Source of the DNA: Hymenopus coronatus
Lineage: Eukaryota > Arthropoda > Insecta > Mantodea > Hymenopodidae
Reading direction: 5' to 3'
Length of the DNA stretch: 64,000 nucleotides
Assembly: GCA_030762935.1 (NCBI GenBank)
Contig: CM060892.1
Coordinates: 90,988,827 to 91,052,826 of the forward strand
Each line of letters begins with the position of its first letter. The stretch's first letter is position 1. Below, one piece after another: positions 1 to 11,501 of the stretch. The notes beneath the pieces were generated by a model that ran no database searches, was not told the origin of the DNA, and worked only from the letters and a program-made list of their open reading frames with translations. The position numbers were made by a program, and so were the translations under genes.

Positions 1-2
1 CT

Positions 3-350
3 GAGCCAGCTGCCCCGCTGACCGCGGGCGGCCAGCCCAGCCAAGCGGCCACGCAACTGCCCCCTCCAGAGCAGCAAGCAGCTCCTATTGGCTCGACCAA
101 TGAGAGCGAAGCTGCTGCTCCAGCCACTGCCCAGGCAGTGGCTTCTCCTTAAAAGAACCTCTCCGTGCTTGTCGACTATATGGCCGAGTTTTCCGAGCTC
201 TCAGCCTGGTTTACCGACCTCATATCGCGATCCCTCCCCATATTACGGCGCTGCAAGGAACAACTGGCAAGCCCCCACATCCCCGCCCTTCAGAAGGTCA
301 CCATCATGCATGAGACGGCCCGACTGCTCTTCCCTGACTCCAGTTCGTAA
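3..350 (+). pseudogene. LINE ORF1 C-terminal part (gag-like, nucleic-acid-binding protein)
   Basis: ORF1 of Jockey-type LINEs encodes an RNA-binding, gag-like protein that coats the element RNA. Here only the C-terminal part is inside the window. The frame starting at base 3 reads a Pro/Gln/Ala/Glu-rich low-complexity linker, meets a TAA at 150-152, then continues in the same frame as a compact segment (reading LVDYMAEFSELSAWFTDL and onward) to a stop at 348-350. The ORF2 start ATG at 350 shares the A of that stop, an ORF1/ORF2 junction seen in several LINE clades. The in-frame stop makes it a pseudogene. No zinc knuckle is visible here; if present it would lie upstream of the window. Confidence 0.7.
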
Positions 351-3018
351 TGGCGGCGCTTAAAACCCGTAGATCTTTGCGAGTTGCGTACTGGAACGCA
401 AACGGAGTCCGGGAACAGCGGCCGGGCATCTTAGAGTTTATAGATGATCACGGGATTGATATCCTAATGTTCTGCGAGACGCATTTGCACGCTGGTATTC
501 CATTCCATCTGCCAAGTTACGTCGCCCATCGGACGGATCCGCCCTGGTGGTACGGCTATATTTATTAAAAATTACCTTACCCACACTCCTATCACCATTC
601 CTCCGCTACAACACTTGGAAGCGACCGCCATAAGGATCTCCTTGGAGGGGGGTCGGAAATAGTGCTAGTAGCGGTATATGACCCACCGGACGGCCGCTGA
701 AGCGGACCTGAAGGCACTCCTCAACCTCGACCAGAGTTTGCATCGCAGGCGACTTCAACGCGAAGCATCCAAACTGGAACAGCCGCACCCAGAATAGAAA
801 GGACCGCGGACTCTACCGCCTCATCAGCGGAGACCCGGCCCTTTTCGCGCACGGTCCGAGAGGTCCAACGTACTTCCCGCCACGCGGCAGGGCGGGATTT
901 CATGGTCACCAAAAACATTCCGTTCCATCTGGACCTCTCGGTTGTGAACGCGCTGGACTCCGACCACAACCCAGTTGTGGTCGACTCCAACGTTTCACTC
1001 ACAGCTCTGGTCACACCAGACTGGATAGAAGAAGTCGACTGGGATGCTGCTGTGTTATCCCTCCAGAACTCCGTGGACGCTTACCCTCGAATAGACTAAA
1101 TAGAGTCTCTCGAGGCGGCGGCCGCGCAGTTCTCTACCACAGTCCTAAATGCGGTCTGTGCTCACACACACCGCATTCCTTTCGAAACACTTCAACCTTC
1201 CGTCCTTTCTGCACACTTAAGACAGCTGATAAATGCAAAAAATGCTCTCAGAAAGCTATGGCAGAGATTTCGCCATCCCAGGATAGGAGGTTCAAATCCC
1301 TGGCCCGTCTCCTTAGAGCACACCGTCGAGAGACTGGGAGCTTACGTTAAGGCATGTTAACCTCCACGAGAAGAAACCTTGGCGAATAGTCCGTGGCCTG
1401 CGGAAAGACAGACTGGAATACCGGCATCCTATCCATGGCATCCGGGGCCATCTTGCCTTCGAGCCCCGAGATAGAGCAGATGCATTCGCAGACTACCTGT
1501 AAAATCAATTCCAGCCCAGAGAAGAGCCCCAGGACGAAGACCAAATGAACTCGTCGAGCGGGCGGTAGAGGGCTTCCTAGAGGTCCCACCCGCGAACGAC
1601 AAGGAGTTTCGCGTCCCTATAGCTACCTCACAGGAGTTAGCCACCCAGATCCTTTCCTTGAAAACCAAGAAATCTCCTGGACAGGACCGCGTAACAGCGG
1701 AAATGCACCAGCACCATCCCCGAAAGGCCGTGCTTCATTTGACCCGGATTTATAACGCATGATTACATATGTGCCACTTTCCCGCTACGTGGAAGGAGGC
1801 CCGTGTGGTATGCGTTTTAAAGCCGGGAAAGAACCCGGTTTTCCCGGCCGGCTACCGTTCTATCAGCCTCCTGCCAGTCATCTCGAAAGTATTCGAGAGA
1901 CTGCTCCTCACCCGCCTCGGACCTCACCTTGAGGAAAGAGGCCTCCTACCCGAGCATCAGTTTGGTTTTCACCCTGGACACTCCACGACCGTGCAATTAG
2001 TGCGTGTGGCCGAGAAGGCCTCCCTGACTTTCCAGGAGAGGTCTAAAACGGTTGCGGTATTGCTGGACATGGGAAAGGCCTTCTCCACTACGTGGCACGA
2101 TGGACTCATCTATAAACTCATAGAGCATGAAATCCCCTCTCTATACATTTCCTTGGTAGCTTCGTTTCTTCAGAATCGAAGCTTCCAAGTAAAAGTGGAG
2201 GGGGAACTTTCTACAGAGCGGCCCATTGGAGCGGGAGTGTCGGAAGATAGCCTGCTGTCTCCGGCACTCTTTGCAGCTTACATGGCCGACATCCCCACCC
2301 ACCCCAGCACACACACCTGTCAGTCAGTATGCGGAAGATCTCCGCTGTGAACCGGGACACCAGATATAGCTTTCGGCAAATCCAAGCCCAACACCATGCC
2401 ATTGGCAGGTGGAGTGAGAGATGGCGAATGGCCACTAGCCCGGAGAAAAGCTCTGCGATTCTCCTGGCGAAAACCATTAGAAATCGGCTTCAGCGGAACT
2501 TTGTTTTACGGCACCGTAGGATCCCTTAGGTGAACACGGTCAAGTATCTCGGAGTGACGCTGGACCGACGGCTAACTTTCACTCCGCATGTCAGGGGCAA
2601 GGTGAACCTAGGGCACGCTGTTCTCAGGCAGCTTTACCCCATGCTCAGCTCACAGAGCTTACCCCTTACCTTAAAGCTTCAGCTGTACCGGGCGATCATT
2701 CCGCCTCTGGTTCTGTACGGCTGCGAGATCTGGGGGACCGTAGCTAACTATGTGCTCCTCAGGGTCCACACGCTGCAGAACCGGGCACTACAGATGATCT
2801 ACCGTACCGGCTGGAAATTTCCCGCCCACATCCTTCATGAACATTCCGGCATCCCGTACATTGTCGACCTCATAAGATCGAGGACCCGATCATTGTACGA
2901 CAAAATTCCAACCCACCCTAATCAACTGGTGAATTCTCTGGGAAATTATGATCCCAGAGAAGTACGTCGCCTGCCCTCATTCCGTCTGCCGAGAGACGCC
3001 ATTGGTCCTCTCGGTTAG
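350..3018 (+). pseudogene. LINE ORF2: endonuclease plus reverse transcriptase, multiply frameshifted
   Basis: ORF2 proteins nick target DNA and reverse-transcribe the element RNA at the nick. The frame from 350 begins with an exonuclease-endonuclease-phosphatase domain (RVAYWNANGVREQRP, then FCETH with the catalytic Glu). It shifts frame near 550; the later motifs GDFN (about 748-759) and SDHNPV (from 959) are visible in shifted frames. The reverse transcriptase is clearest at 1769-2350: KPGKNP, YRSISLLPVISKVFERLL, HQFGFHPGHST and LLDMGKAFSTTWHDGL. The usual GVPQGS...LSP appears as GVSEDSLLSP, and the YADD box reads YAED at 2328-2339 after another frameshift. The C-terminal part (2530-3018) reads YLGVTLDRRLTF and IPPLVLYGCEIWG, as in Jockey elements. 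Loss of the second catalytic Asp plus the frameshifts make it dead. Confidence 0.87.
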
Positions 3019-3410
3019 CCACGCCCCCTCCCCTGAGACACATTTAAATTGAACCTGAAAAGGGCAAAGCGACACTAACCCGTAGCCAAAACGGGGTAAA
3101 AATAATAAAGCGTGTCGTCCTCATAACGGATGAACGCTTAATCCAAATTAAAACTGTTTAATTCTGCTCCAGGCGGGAGAAAACTGCGCGGCCTCCTGAT
3201 TGGCCCGCGCAAACGCCCGTGGGCGTGTCCTCTCCCTACAAAATTCCTTGTACCTACATTTTATCCCTCAGAACACTACATTTCATCCCTCAAACACACA
3301 CAACCAGCAGACAAATTCCCTAGCTTATTTCGCAGGTAAAGCCGCGATGCGGTTCGGTACTGCGGCATTGACACACGACCGGGGCATGCCCCGATCGACC
3401 AGTTTTGCGT

Positions 3411-3670
3411 ATGGAGTCTGGCGTCCTGAACCTGCCGACACGAATCACAACCCTAGAAGACACACTCACAAACCAGATCAAGCTGCACGCCGCAGAAGCG
3501 GCAGAAAACCACCTTGCCAGCCTTGATTCTCAGGAGAAGGCAAAAAATCTGATCACAACATATTCATAGAAAGCCAGAACATTCTAATCAATGCATTAGA
3601 TCCACATAATCCTCCGCCTTATAAAGGAGATACCACGCGCTACAAACAGGGAGGGCCACATCGTAATTAA
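3411..3670 (+). pseudogene. Frameshifted ORF1/gag-like fragment of an unassigned element
   Basis: A 52-codon frame from ATG 3411 to TAG 3567-3569 reads MESGVLNLPTRITTLEDTL, then a Glu/Ala-rich helical stretch. One frameshift near 3545 moves the reading to another frame, which continues as ESQNILINALDPHNPPPYKG and stops at 3668-3670. Composition is protein-like (amphipathic, coiled-coil-like N-terminus) and the upstream 3180-3410 is GC-rich, like the leader of a retroelement. It may be the 5' end of a second LINE copy related to the one at 1-3110, or a gag fragment. I do not recognise a specific family. Confidence 0.35.
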
Positions 3671-4387
3671 CTGTGGTCACCCCTGCACAGTACCCACCCA
3701 CACCACAGTGCTATCACCAACATAAAACTAAAGTTACACCTCAAGACATAGGTCTACGCCTGGGCTTAGGTCAAGGCGTAATACCTACCCTCCACTGTCG
3801 GAATTCCGACCAACCCAAGTAAGCACCCACGAATACACGGTTTTTTTAGGCAGTACCGAGCCCCATTACCAATGTTATCCCAATAAATAGACACCACAGA
3901 ATGAAATCCTTTCTCTCCCATATTCCCTTTTCCTTCCCAAATACCTTATTGACCTGTTATCCTTATAATCTTTATTCCTGTTCCCCCCCCCCAAAGAAAG
4001 TCAACGCTTCAGACGTAGCAAAACCTTCTCCAAGAAAACTTCGACCGCGTCACTGAAGATGTCCACCGTAGTTGTGGACGAAACCTCTGGGACTTCTAAC
4101 ACCAGCAGACCACGGCAAAACATCCCGGAAACATTTCTTAGTTACACTGACACCGGCCGTAAAAGCCTACTTTCTCTCATCATCTCATAATATTACAATA
4201 GCATTATTTAGCACATTAAACAAAGGGTTGTGAATCGTAAATTGCATAGGAGAGCAAGTTTAACATAGATTTAGATAAAGGATTGTGAATAAGTACATTT
4301 CTGTTGAAAGTAAAGTTTTACAGAGATTTAAAATATTGTGAATAAGTGCAATACAGTTTGAAATCAGGTTTTTGCTTCTAAGAAAGC
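3671..4387. other. Unassigned, C-rich then AT-rich stretch
   Basis: No convincing reading frame. 3700-4120 is C-rich on the plus strand with a run of 10 C near 3985 and looks like more retroelement debris continuing from the fragment before it. 4180-4380 is AT-rich and featureless, with a loosely repeated phrase around 'TTGTGAATAAGT' at 4287 and 4335. Confidence 0.4.
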
Positions 4388-4740
4388 GTAGAGGTCGTCT
4401 CCTTAGCTAGGTGGTACTGCAGCTGCTTACTAAGTGGGAGACCTGGATTCGATTCCCGGTACTGGTGTGGGGATTTATCCCCCCCCCTGGGTGCATTTAG
4501 CCTCGTGAATTCCCTGGGGGCCCAATTGAGGATCTTCTTGATGGAGAAGTAGGGGCTCCGGGTCATGAGGACCTCATTAACCGGCCGGGAGGGGGGTTCG
4601 AGGCACTGACCACGTCTCACCCTCCAATGTTGCACCCCATCCATCTACCAGTCAGGACTGAGATGGGGATGCCACGGCCGGGCGGTGGTAGGCCAAGGTT
4701 CCTTGTGAGCTGTAGAGCCATGGCGTTATAAGAAGAGTAG
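4388..4740 (+). mobile_element. tRNA-derived SINE, type 1
   Basis: The head resembles a tRNA with internal RNA polymerase III promoter boxes: box A-like TTAGCTAGGTGG near 4403 and box B-like GGATTCGATTCCC near 4444, spaced about 40 bp as in tRNA genes. A GC-rich, non-tRNA body follows to about 4735, ending near a short A-rich junction. SINEs are transcribed by Pol III and copied by a partner LINE's enzymes. An antisense open frame through it (4378-4644) is a by-product of the composition and not a gene. Only one copy of this type was seen in the window. Confidence 0.72.
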
Positions 4741-4959
4741 AACTGGCTTGAAATTTGTGGAGTATCCAACCTGTGGATATATCTTCAGTCATTCTGTAGC
4801 ACTGTAGTTCTATAGTGCATCTTCTGCATTATGTGATAATGTGTTTAATGGTGAATTGTGTTCTGCAGACTTCTTAATAAAATGGGTTATCTTCGATGAA
4901 GATGTATGAGTGGGTTAGTTTAGTACTTCAGATTCATACTCTTGTGATAGTCACTTGTT

Positions 4960-5600
4960 CTTTCCTCTTCAGGGAACGTACGGGGCCAGGATTGGTGGTG
5001 TCATCTTTCCTTACCATGGTAACTTTACTGGTAGATTTGACTGCATGTCTGGTTCCACTTTGCGCTAAGATGCCTAAAAACTGTTTTATGATGTCACAAT
5101 AAGGTACTGAATGTCCCGTAACCTCTGTTAGTCGAGTTGGTGCTTTGTCTGCCTTTTCATTGCCTTTGATGCCACAATGAAACGGAATCTAGGTAACAAT
5201 TGTCTCCTTTTATGTTAAAGAGCTTGGTGATGAGGAGTTTAAATCTCCTGGAGTAGTTCTAGATCAATTTTGGAGGGTGCTGAATGAATCAGTAAGTACA
5301 AGAAAGTAACTGTGGCTGGATTGGTTAATGTATATCAAAGCTTGCTTAAGGGCATAGAGCTCGCCGGAAAATTTGGTATATGAATCAGAAAGGTTTAATC
5401 TAATTGCTTTATATGCAGTTATCACTGCACAGTGCACACTCACTACCATCTTCTGTTTTGTATCCATCGTTGTGGATGTATTTACGTTTAGAATGAATAT
5501 TTTGCATTTTTTGGAAAACTAATCTGTATATAGATATATTTGTTTGAAATTGTTGTATTTTGGAACTTCTAAGATAAACTGGAGAAGAGTTATTTTCCAT
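4960..5600 (-). pseudogene. LINE RNase H domain remnant (antisense)
   Basis: Reading the minus strand from 5600 gives an RNase H domain of the kind found at the C-terminus of I/Jockey-type LINEs. It removes template RNA during element copying. Visible in order: YIHNDGYKTEDGSECA (first catalytic Asp region, usually YTDGSKT), a frameshift near 5410, FSGELYALKQALIYIN (catalytic Glu), LTDSFSTLQ (second Asp), then in another frame IPFHCGIKGNEKADKAP at about 5150-5195 (usual WIPSHxGxxGNExAD). The order and spacing are right for the domain, but at least two frame changes and a lost Trp show decay. The part below about 5050 is poorly preserved. Confidence 0.75.
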
Positions 5601-5916
5601 GTTGGTAATTTGTGAAATATCCGTTGCATTGTTAGAGGAATTTATATACCAAATTCTTCAGTGCATGTTCTTCTTTTAAGGTGAATTGATAAGGACTGTC
5701 TTGACTTTGCTGCGAGGTTTTCTTTGTGTCTGTCTGAGAATACGTATCGATGAATTTCTGAGTTAGGTGTTTTTGAAATCTTGAATGCATTTTTCAAGCA
5801 CAGTTCCATTCTGCATTTTATTGGTTTGTATCAGTGCCGTTTCATTGATTTATATCAATGGCTGGCTACAGGACTTGTTCTAAAGGGGTGTACTATTCCA
5901 TCATGATACTTCTGTT

Positions 5917-6064
5917 CTACCTGGGGGCTGTCATAAATATTATCTTCTGTTCTGGCTCTTGGTGAGCTTTGGCTTCCTCCACAATCCTCCTCCACATATC
6001 TCTATCTTCTGCTTTACTTTTCCACCCTCTGATTCCAATGTTTCTTAGGTATCCCATCACATCA
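5917..6064 (-). pseudogene. LINE ORF2 extreme C-terminus (antisense)
   Basis: The minus strand reads GYLRNIGIRGWKSKAEDRDM, then WRRIVEEAKAHQEPEQ, and a stop at 5917-5919. The phrase Asp-Arg-x-x-Trp-Arg-x-x-Val/Ile-x-Glu-Ala-x-x-His-Gln is the usual last segment of endonuclease/reverse-transcriptase LINE proteins in arthropods. It is cut on the 5' side at about 6064 and is unrelated in frame to the RNase H fragment at 4960-5600, so it is probably a separate, 5'-truncated insertion. Confidence 0.65.
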
Positions 6065-6479
6065 TGTAACCCTCTTCATAAATATTGGTGTTATATTAAG
6101 TGCGACTCGCAATCGTGTCTGTTTCTAATGTATTCTTGTCCTCACAAGTCTGTAAACTCTGGACTAGTGTAACATAAGATTTTCGGCAGTTTTCCCACTT
6201 ACATAGTGAAGCAAACATGTAACCCAAGTATAACGCCACAAATATTTTTAAACCATTATTTTCCCCCAACAAGTGAAGATGTAATCCGCGAGCCAAAGAC
6301 GCCCGGAAAAGTGTTCAGATAATAGCCACAAATAATGTATTTGTGTGAAATATACACTATTATGCAGCCTATTTTAGAGCGCGAAATAGATCTAAAGCAG
6401 GTGCGCAAAGAACGAAGGCAAAGTGACTCTTCAGTGCTATATCTCGTACAATGATATAATTACGTGTTCTTAATAAAAA

Positions 6480-7350
6480 TCAGGTGTGTTTCATTCACAT
6501 GACTTTCTCTGCATCGCTATAACAAATTATTATTAAAAATCACATTCTTCTATTTAGTTTATGATAATCGAGATCAACATAAGCAGATATTTTCTTAATT
6601 ACTTGTTTCCTTGTAAGTAGAAAACGAATAACGTAATACACTAGGCAAATACGAATTACAAATCTCTTAAAAGCTGGTTGCCATGTGGTTGAAATCTGTT
6701 TCTTGCAAGGGCCAAGAGTGTACAACTTTCCATGGGAAAAATTTCTAAGTATTTGAAATCTGAAAACAATAACAAGGAATGTCTCAGAAATTGTCAATTT
6801 CACGAAAAAAATTTATATGACATTTAACGTGATCTATATTTTTCGTGTAGTAAGTTTCTATCTATCTCTTACGATTTACCAGTTACGCAAAATTCAGCAA
6901 AATTCGTTCACAACAAAGAGCTCTTTAGAGGCTATTCCAAGGAAATTCAAGATTTACATTTTATTTTCTATATAAATATATTTTTAATATACGGTATTTT
7001 AATCACAATCGTGAGAGCCATTTTTGAGAAAATCAAAAATGTGGAAATGTTTCTATATAAAGGGTAGTGTGGGGTGGTGGATTTTTCTCAAAATTTTCGT
7101 GTCGCATCCCTGGAATACACTGAATTTAAATACCAAGTTTGGTATTTTACTGACTCTTCGTTTTTGAGTTATCGTGTTCACAGACACACACACACACTGA
7201 CACATACGGACTTTTTCCAATTTTTTTGTGTACAGGGGACCCTAGAACATGTATTTCTGGTGAAATCTCGGTATCAAACTTATGTTTGGAATACATTACC
7301 TTCTCTATACCTACACTGTGTACATAGTACGTATAGAGAAAGCAAAAAGT
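6480..7350 (-). mobile_element. FamA repeat copy 1 (full length)
   Basis: Full-length copy in minus orientation. It opens with the conserved end (TCAGGTGTGTTTCATTCACA, then ACTTTCTCT), runs through the AT-rich body including TTACCAGTTACGCAAAATTC, GAGCCATTTTTGAGAAAATC and TTCGTGTCGCATCCCTGGAA, has a short (AC)n core at 7184-7199, and ends in the imperfect palindrome around TGTGTACATAGTACG and TAGAGAAAG. No ORF spans it. See the FamA finding for the family description. Confidence 0.85.
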
Positions 7351-8037
7351 GAATGAAGAGCTAATCTGCATTACTTCTCACTGCGTCAGGCTTGTAATCA
7401 TTGTTACATCCTTTAACAAGGAACCCTTAGTCCATTGCTTTGCTTAGCAGCGTAACCCTGAGAACTGAAGTGAAACTATATGGCTAATTAACATGCAGCT
7501 AGCTGCAGAAGGCCACGAGAAGAGTAAGGAGCTAGAAATAAAGATTGACAAACGAACAATAGGTGAACACCCTCAACCTACACCATCATTACTGTGAGAC
7601 TGTGGCAGTTGCTTATAACCGCTCGTAAAAATCATAGCTTTTGTGGATTTATTGGATATTTTTCTATGAATGTTTTTAAAGAACGTATATGAACTAATTT
7701 GTATTCTATGACATTTAAATCTATCGCGCTATTCCTCTAAATTTGATGAAATGTGGCATAAATGTTCGTAGCGCACTTTGACTTGTGCACGTTTTGAGGA
7801 GCTTTTGTACATGCGCGACTGATCTTCTGGGCCAAGCATTCTCGGAACGTGCACACTTCAAAGCGTGCTCGATGATAAAGTATATTTTCCCACGCTCTCT
7901 CAAAACAATTTTACATTAAAAGCAGCAGGTGGCAGCTCTGCGGTAGAACTCAAGGTAGCTTAAGCATACACTTCATGAAATGTTGTATCATCAATAGATT
8001 CAACAATTCCCCCCTTTTTTTTGTAGTTACAAAACAG
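7351..8037. other. Unassigned AT-rich sequence
   Basis: No reading frame, tRNA-like head or copy of the window's other repeats was recognised here. A short palindromic CAGCTAGCTGCAG sits at 7496-7508. Confidence 0.4.
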
Positions 8038-8416
8038 GTAGAGTCAGACTGAAAAATGCAATGCCATACCTGGGATTTGCACCACAGATCCCCTGGTTTC
8101 TGACCAGTTGCTCTAATCACTGAGCTAACATGGCATCATGTCGGAGCGGCACTAAATTCTCAAACTGACTTGCAAGAGGTCAAAATGATTTTGAGATGCA
8201 TACCTCAATTGCGACTTACAAACTCCGTAAGTTCTTAAGTCAGGTCTTTATAGTTAACCAACTATTAGGTCAATTAATATGAATTAATTTACTCTTCCAC
8301 ACAGTTGTTTGTAGGATAGAAATCGGAGATTGAACTGGAGTCAGAGCAACTGAAGGAAAACAAGAGATCCGTGGTTCAATCTCGGCTATGGTATTGGATT
8401 TTTCAGTCTAGCTCTA
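8038..8416. mobile_element. Fold-back tRNA-derived element, copy 1
   Basis: Left arm 8038-8135 is a tRNA-like SINE head on the minus strand: read in reverse it gives a box A-like TTAGCTCAGTGATTAGAGC and a diverged box B (TGGTGCAAATCC). The arm begins GTAGAGTCAGACTGAAAAA. Right arm 8337-8416 is the same unit on the plus strand, with box B-like GTGGTTCAATCTC and the tail GATTTTTCAGTCTAGCTCTA. The two units thus point toward each other's heads with about 200 bp of unrelated sequence between. The same architecture recurs at 28991-29172, so it is a family and not a chance pair. Confidence 0.72.
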
Positions 8417-8470
8417 TTTCTCCAATTTCTGTCATAGCTAATATGCAAGAAGTAATTAATTTACATTAAT

Positions 8471-9040
8471 GACCGAGCGTGATAGTTCAGGCGATTTTTT
8501 TCTGTGGCACGCATTCGGGAGGTCGCGAGTTTGATCTCCATGGAAGGCCCAACGGACCCATGTTTTTTGGGGTCTTTCCCCGGCTCCCAGGCAAATGCTG
8601 GATAGGTTTCTTCCATTCCCCGAATTTTCTGTCCCTCCATTTGGTTTCCATTGCAATTTCATTTATCCTTCATCCCGTTGTGTGTTTTGAGGATTGGAAG
8701 TATCACCAATGGTGGTCGGAGCAGCGTGGCAGGGAAGAAGGTTGATCATAAGGCTTTCTTCCTCCTCCGAATTCGGCTGGTTGCCGGGATGAGAATTGTC
8801 AGCGGGGGCGTTGGACTCTGTCCGTGGTTCTGTCTGTCCTATTGTTGAGGTACTTCAATCTTGAAACTGTAGGAGCTCTGTAATTGTTGTGCCGCCGCTT
8901 CTGATTCCGGCCGCCCGGTATATCTCCTCATTTCATCTCTCCCTCGTGGAACGCTCCCTCGAGGGGTGTAAGTACAATAACCGCATTGGTTTGGTGCTGA
9001 GCCTTCTCCATCCATATCCAAACCCCATTCCTAATGGATA
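8471..9040 (+). mobile_element. tRNA-derived SINE, type 2 (long body)
   Basis: The head reads GACCGAGCGTGATAGTTCAG with a box A-like core and, about 45 bp on, GCGAGTTTGATCTCC as a diverged box B. The body (8545-9030) is GC-richer than the surroundings and ends near CCCCATTCCTAATGGATAAG. Open frames on both strands through it (8479-8745, 8839-9021) have no family resemblance and are treated as chance. At about 570 bp it is long for a SINE; it may be a head joined to a LINE-derived tail. Confidence 0.6.
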
Positions 9041-9672
9041 AGTGTATGTTTTGAAATCACAATGAAAGGCTAAATTCCTTTATTAACACTAGAAGGTAGC
9101 AATATTAATGTTTTAGTCACTGGCGTTGATCGTGCCACCTTGTGATCATGTTAGAAGTGGGTAAGGAACATAAGTGAGGATCCGCATGTTTCAACTACAT
9201 TTCTCGCAAACAGTATGTAGCTTTTGTGTGAATATTTCGTGTTTTAAGTATTCTGTGTCTTTTAGCAAAGCCTAAATAGGGTCAGATGGTAAGTAAAAAT
9301 ATTTTAACTGCAATTTAATTTACAGAATTCTTCGTTCTTACCTTAAGCCCTGTACTTAATGATGGATGCGACACACATCTACACAACCATCCTTTCTTTC
9401 GTAAGACAGCTTTCATCATCGTCATTGTCATCATCCTCAACATTGTTGTCGATTTTATTATTGTGATTGATATTTGCTGTAGTTGTATCACAATTATTTA
9501 TAATCATAACTATTATGGAGCAGTTGCTATTTCAGATTTCCAGACTCTCAAGTTTTCGTAAACAACCAAAATGTATGCCCAGAAGCCGCTACTAATGTGA
9601 GGTATACCTTAGCTCTCAACTCTAAACTCAATTTTTCATTTTCAAGTTATGCTGTTCACACGTACTTTTTAA
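9041..9672. other. Unassigned AT-rich sequence
   Basis: Mostly AT-rich with a loose TCATCATCGTCATTGTCATC microsatellite-like patch at 9413-9432. No gene-like content seen. Confidence 0.4.
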
Positions 9673-9814
9673 ATTTCTCTAAACTTATATAGTAGGTAAA
9701 GAAAATACTGTATTACACCTACAATTTTGATATCGATATTTCACCGGAAACAAGTTTTGTAGTTCATTGAGTTCAAAACTACATTTTTACACAAAGATTC
9801 GTCTGTGTCTGAAT

Positions 9815-9864
<50 letters not shown>

Positions 9865-10550
9865 CTGTGGACAATACAACTTAAAAGGAAAAATCGGTTT
9901 AATACTAAACTTAGCATTTAAGTAGGATGTAATACACAGATGTTTATGAAAAACACCCACCCCAAACTAAGCTTTACATGGAGGACTTTTCGAAATATTT
10001 GATTTTCTCAAAATTGCTCAAACGATGTTGATTAAAATACCGCAGATTAAACATATTTACATTGCAAATAAAACATATATCTTGAATTTCCTGGAATCCC
10101 TCTTCACCATAAGTGATTATAACGTAACTGGTAAACCGTAAGAAATAGAGGAAAAATTACGATACAAAAATTTAGATCTCGTCAAAACGCACAATTTATA
10201 TCTTGCAAATTTTTATTGCAGAGCTAACCGTTTCAGATTCTTTCCCTGTTATCGGTTTCAATTCTACCTTTCTACTTTTCGCAAACCAAAGTGATCCATG
10301 TTTCTTTTGTTTTACTCCTGGCCACATAAGAGAGCGGAATTTCAATGACAATTTCATAGCGAAAAACGTTGAAACATTTGACTGTCGATTTAGCCTAGTG
10401 TGTCCCCTTAGTTGCTTATAATAGAAGCGAACTTAGTAATAAAACCATTTTGTAATGTTTATCACGATAAATAAGTAGAAGAATAATCTTCTGTAAAACG
10501 TTTTTTATGCAGAATAGCCAGAAAAAGTCACGTGAATGGAATATATTAGA
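9673..10550 (+). mobile_element. FamA repeat copy 2 (full length)
   Basis: Plus orientation. It starts in the palindromic end (ATTTCTCTAAACTTATATAG, then GTAAAGAAAATAC), has TTTCACCGGAAACAAG, a GT core at 9816-9858, GTGGACAATACAACTTAAAA, the body with GAATTTCCTGGAATCCCTC and AACTGGTAAACCGTAAGAAA, and closes with GTCACGTGAATGGAATAT. The ORF inside it (10203-10421) is chance. Confidence 0.83.
9816..9858. repeat. (GT)n microsatellite, core of FamA copy 2
   Basis: About 21 uninterrupted GT dinucleotides at the position where every complete FamA copy carries its variable core. Confidence 0.97.
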
Positions 10551-11253
10551 CGTTGTTTGTCTAAGAATGTATTATATTATTCAGAGCACCTGCACTATAT
10601 TTTTATTGCGTGTGTACTAATTTTAGTATTATTTAAGATGAGGAATTTGGCATTTTCGTATGCTCGAGGAATTATAACTGCATTATATTAAGTCTGCCTA
10701 CTTTCAGAGCATTATGAACTTTACGTTGTAAGTGAGATTTTTTTCCATTAGGGAATAACCAGTTTAAGTTGTCGTGACCTGCTGAAGTGGTATACGGCGA
10801 ATTCTTTACCGATCACTGCTATATGGGTGCTATCAATTATTGTAGTAATAATAATCCTTAACTTGTAATAATAACTGTATGTAGCGAAAGAGTAACTAAA
10901 TTTAGCATTACACAGATCCTTTACTAGCCTATATCCCCTACATCAATAACTCCTCACCAACATGCTTGTGTTCTTCGTTACCGAATTTTACACTTGATAT
11001 TATCTGAAATAGCAACTTACTCTTTGACTGAATAAATATTACTTACTTCCCATAGTTGGTCTATGAGATTATTCACATGGTTTCTACATTTTTTAACCTA
11101 TTGACTTCCCATGAAGTGAGCCTTGAGGCTTAATGGAGTTATTTTTACTAAGTTTCCCGGAACCGAATTACTCTCGTGTTCCTGGCTTTCTACCTAATTG
11201 CTTCACACCAAACACTTTCCTTTGCTAATAATGGCCTGAGCCAATGTTAAAAT

Positions 11254-11256
11254 GGT

Positions 11257-11300
<44 letters not shown>

Positions 11301-11316
11301 TGGAGGTGGTGGTGGT
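11254..11316. repeat. (GGT/GGC)n trinucleotide array
   Basis: Three GGT units, about 13-14 GGC units, an interruption GATGGA, then four GGT units. A pure GGC tract is unusual in this AT-rich window. It would encode poly-Ala, poly-Gly or poly-Arg if exonic, but no exon is apparent around it. Confidence 0.95.
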
Positions 11317-11453
11317 AATATTTATTAAGTATACAATAATACAATATTTGGGTTTCACAGTTGTAAGGGTCGGGTGACCGTACATGCTGTTTAAAAAAAT
11401 GTAAATTTAAAATATTACCTACATAACTATTTTATATATCTTTAAAATATCGG

Positions 11454-11455
<2 letters not shown>

Positions 11456-11499
<44 letters not shown>
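11456..11499. repeat. (AC)n microsatellite
   Basis: About 22 AC units. The flanks do not match FamA, so this one is free-standing. Confidence 0.97.

Positions 11500-11501
<2 letters not shown>

Larger units (their letters stand above)
1..3110 (+). mobile_element. Jockey-clade non-LTR retrotransposon (LINE), 5' part outside window, decayed
   Basis: Two consecutive reading frames on the plus strand match the ORF1/ORF2 layout of Jockey-type LINEs: a Pro/Gln/Ala-rich ORF1 tail, then an AP-like endonuclease and a reverse transcriptase. The last coding sequence ends at 3018 and is followed by a short 3' untranslated stretch with an A-rich AATAATAAAG near 3101-3110, where I place the 3' end; no long poly-A or clear target duplication was found. 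The element is much more GC-rich than the rest of the window, which fits a relatively recent insertion. It is inactive: at least one stop in ORF1, several frameshifts in ORF2, and an altered RT active site. The true 5' end lies left of base 1. Confidence 0.88.
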
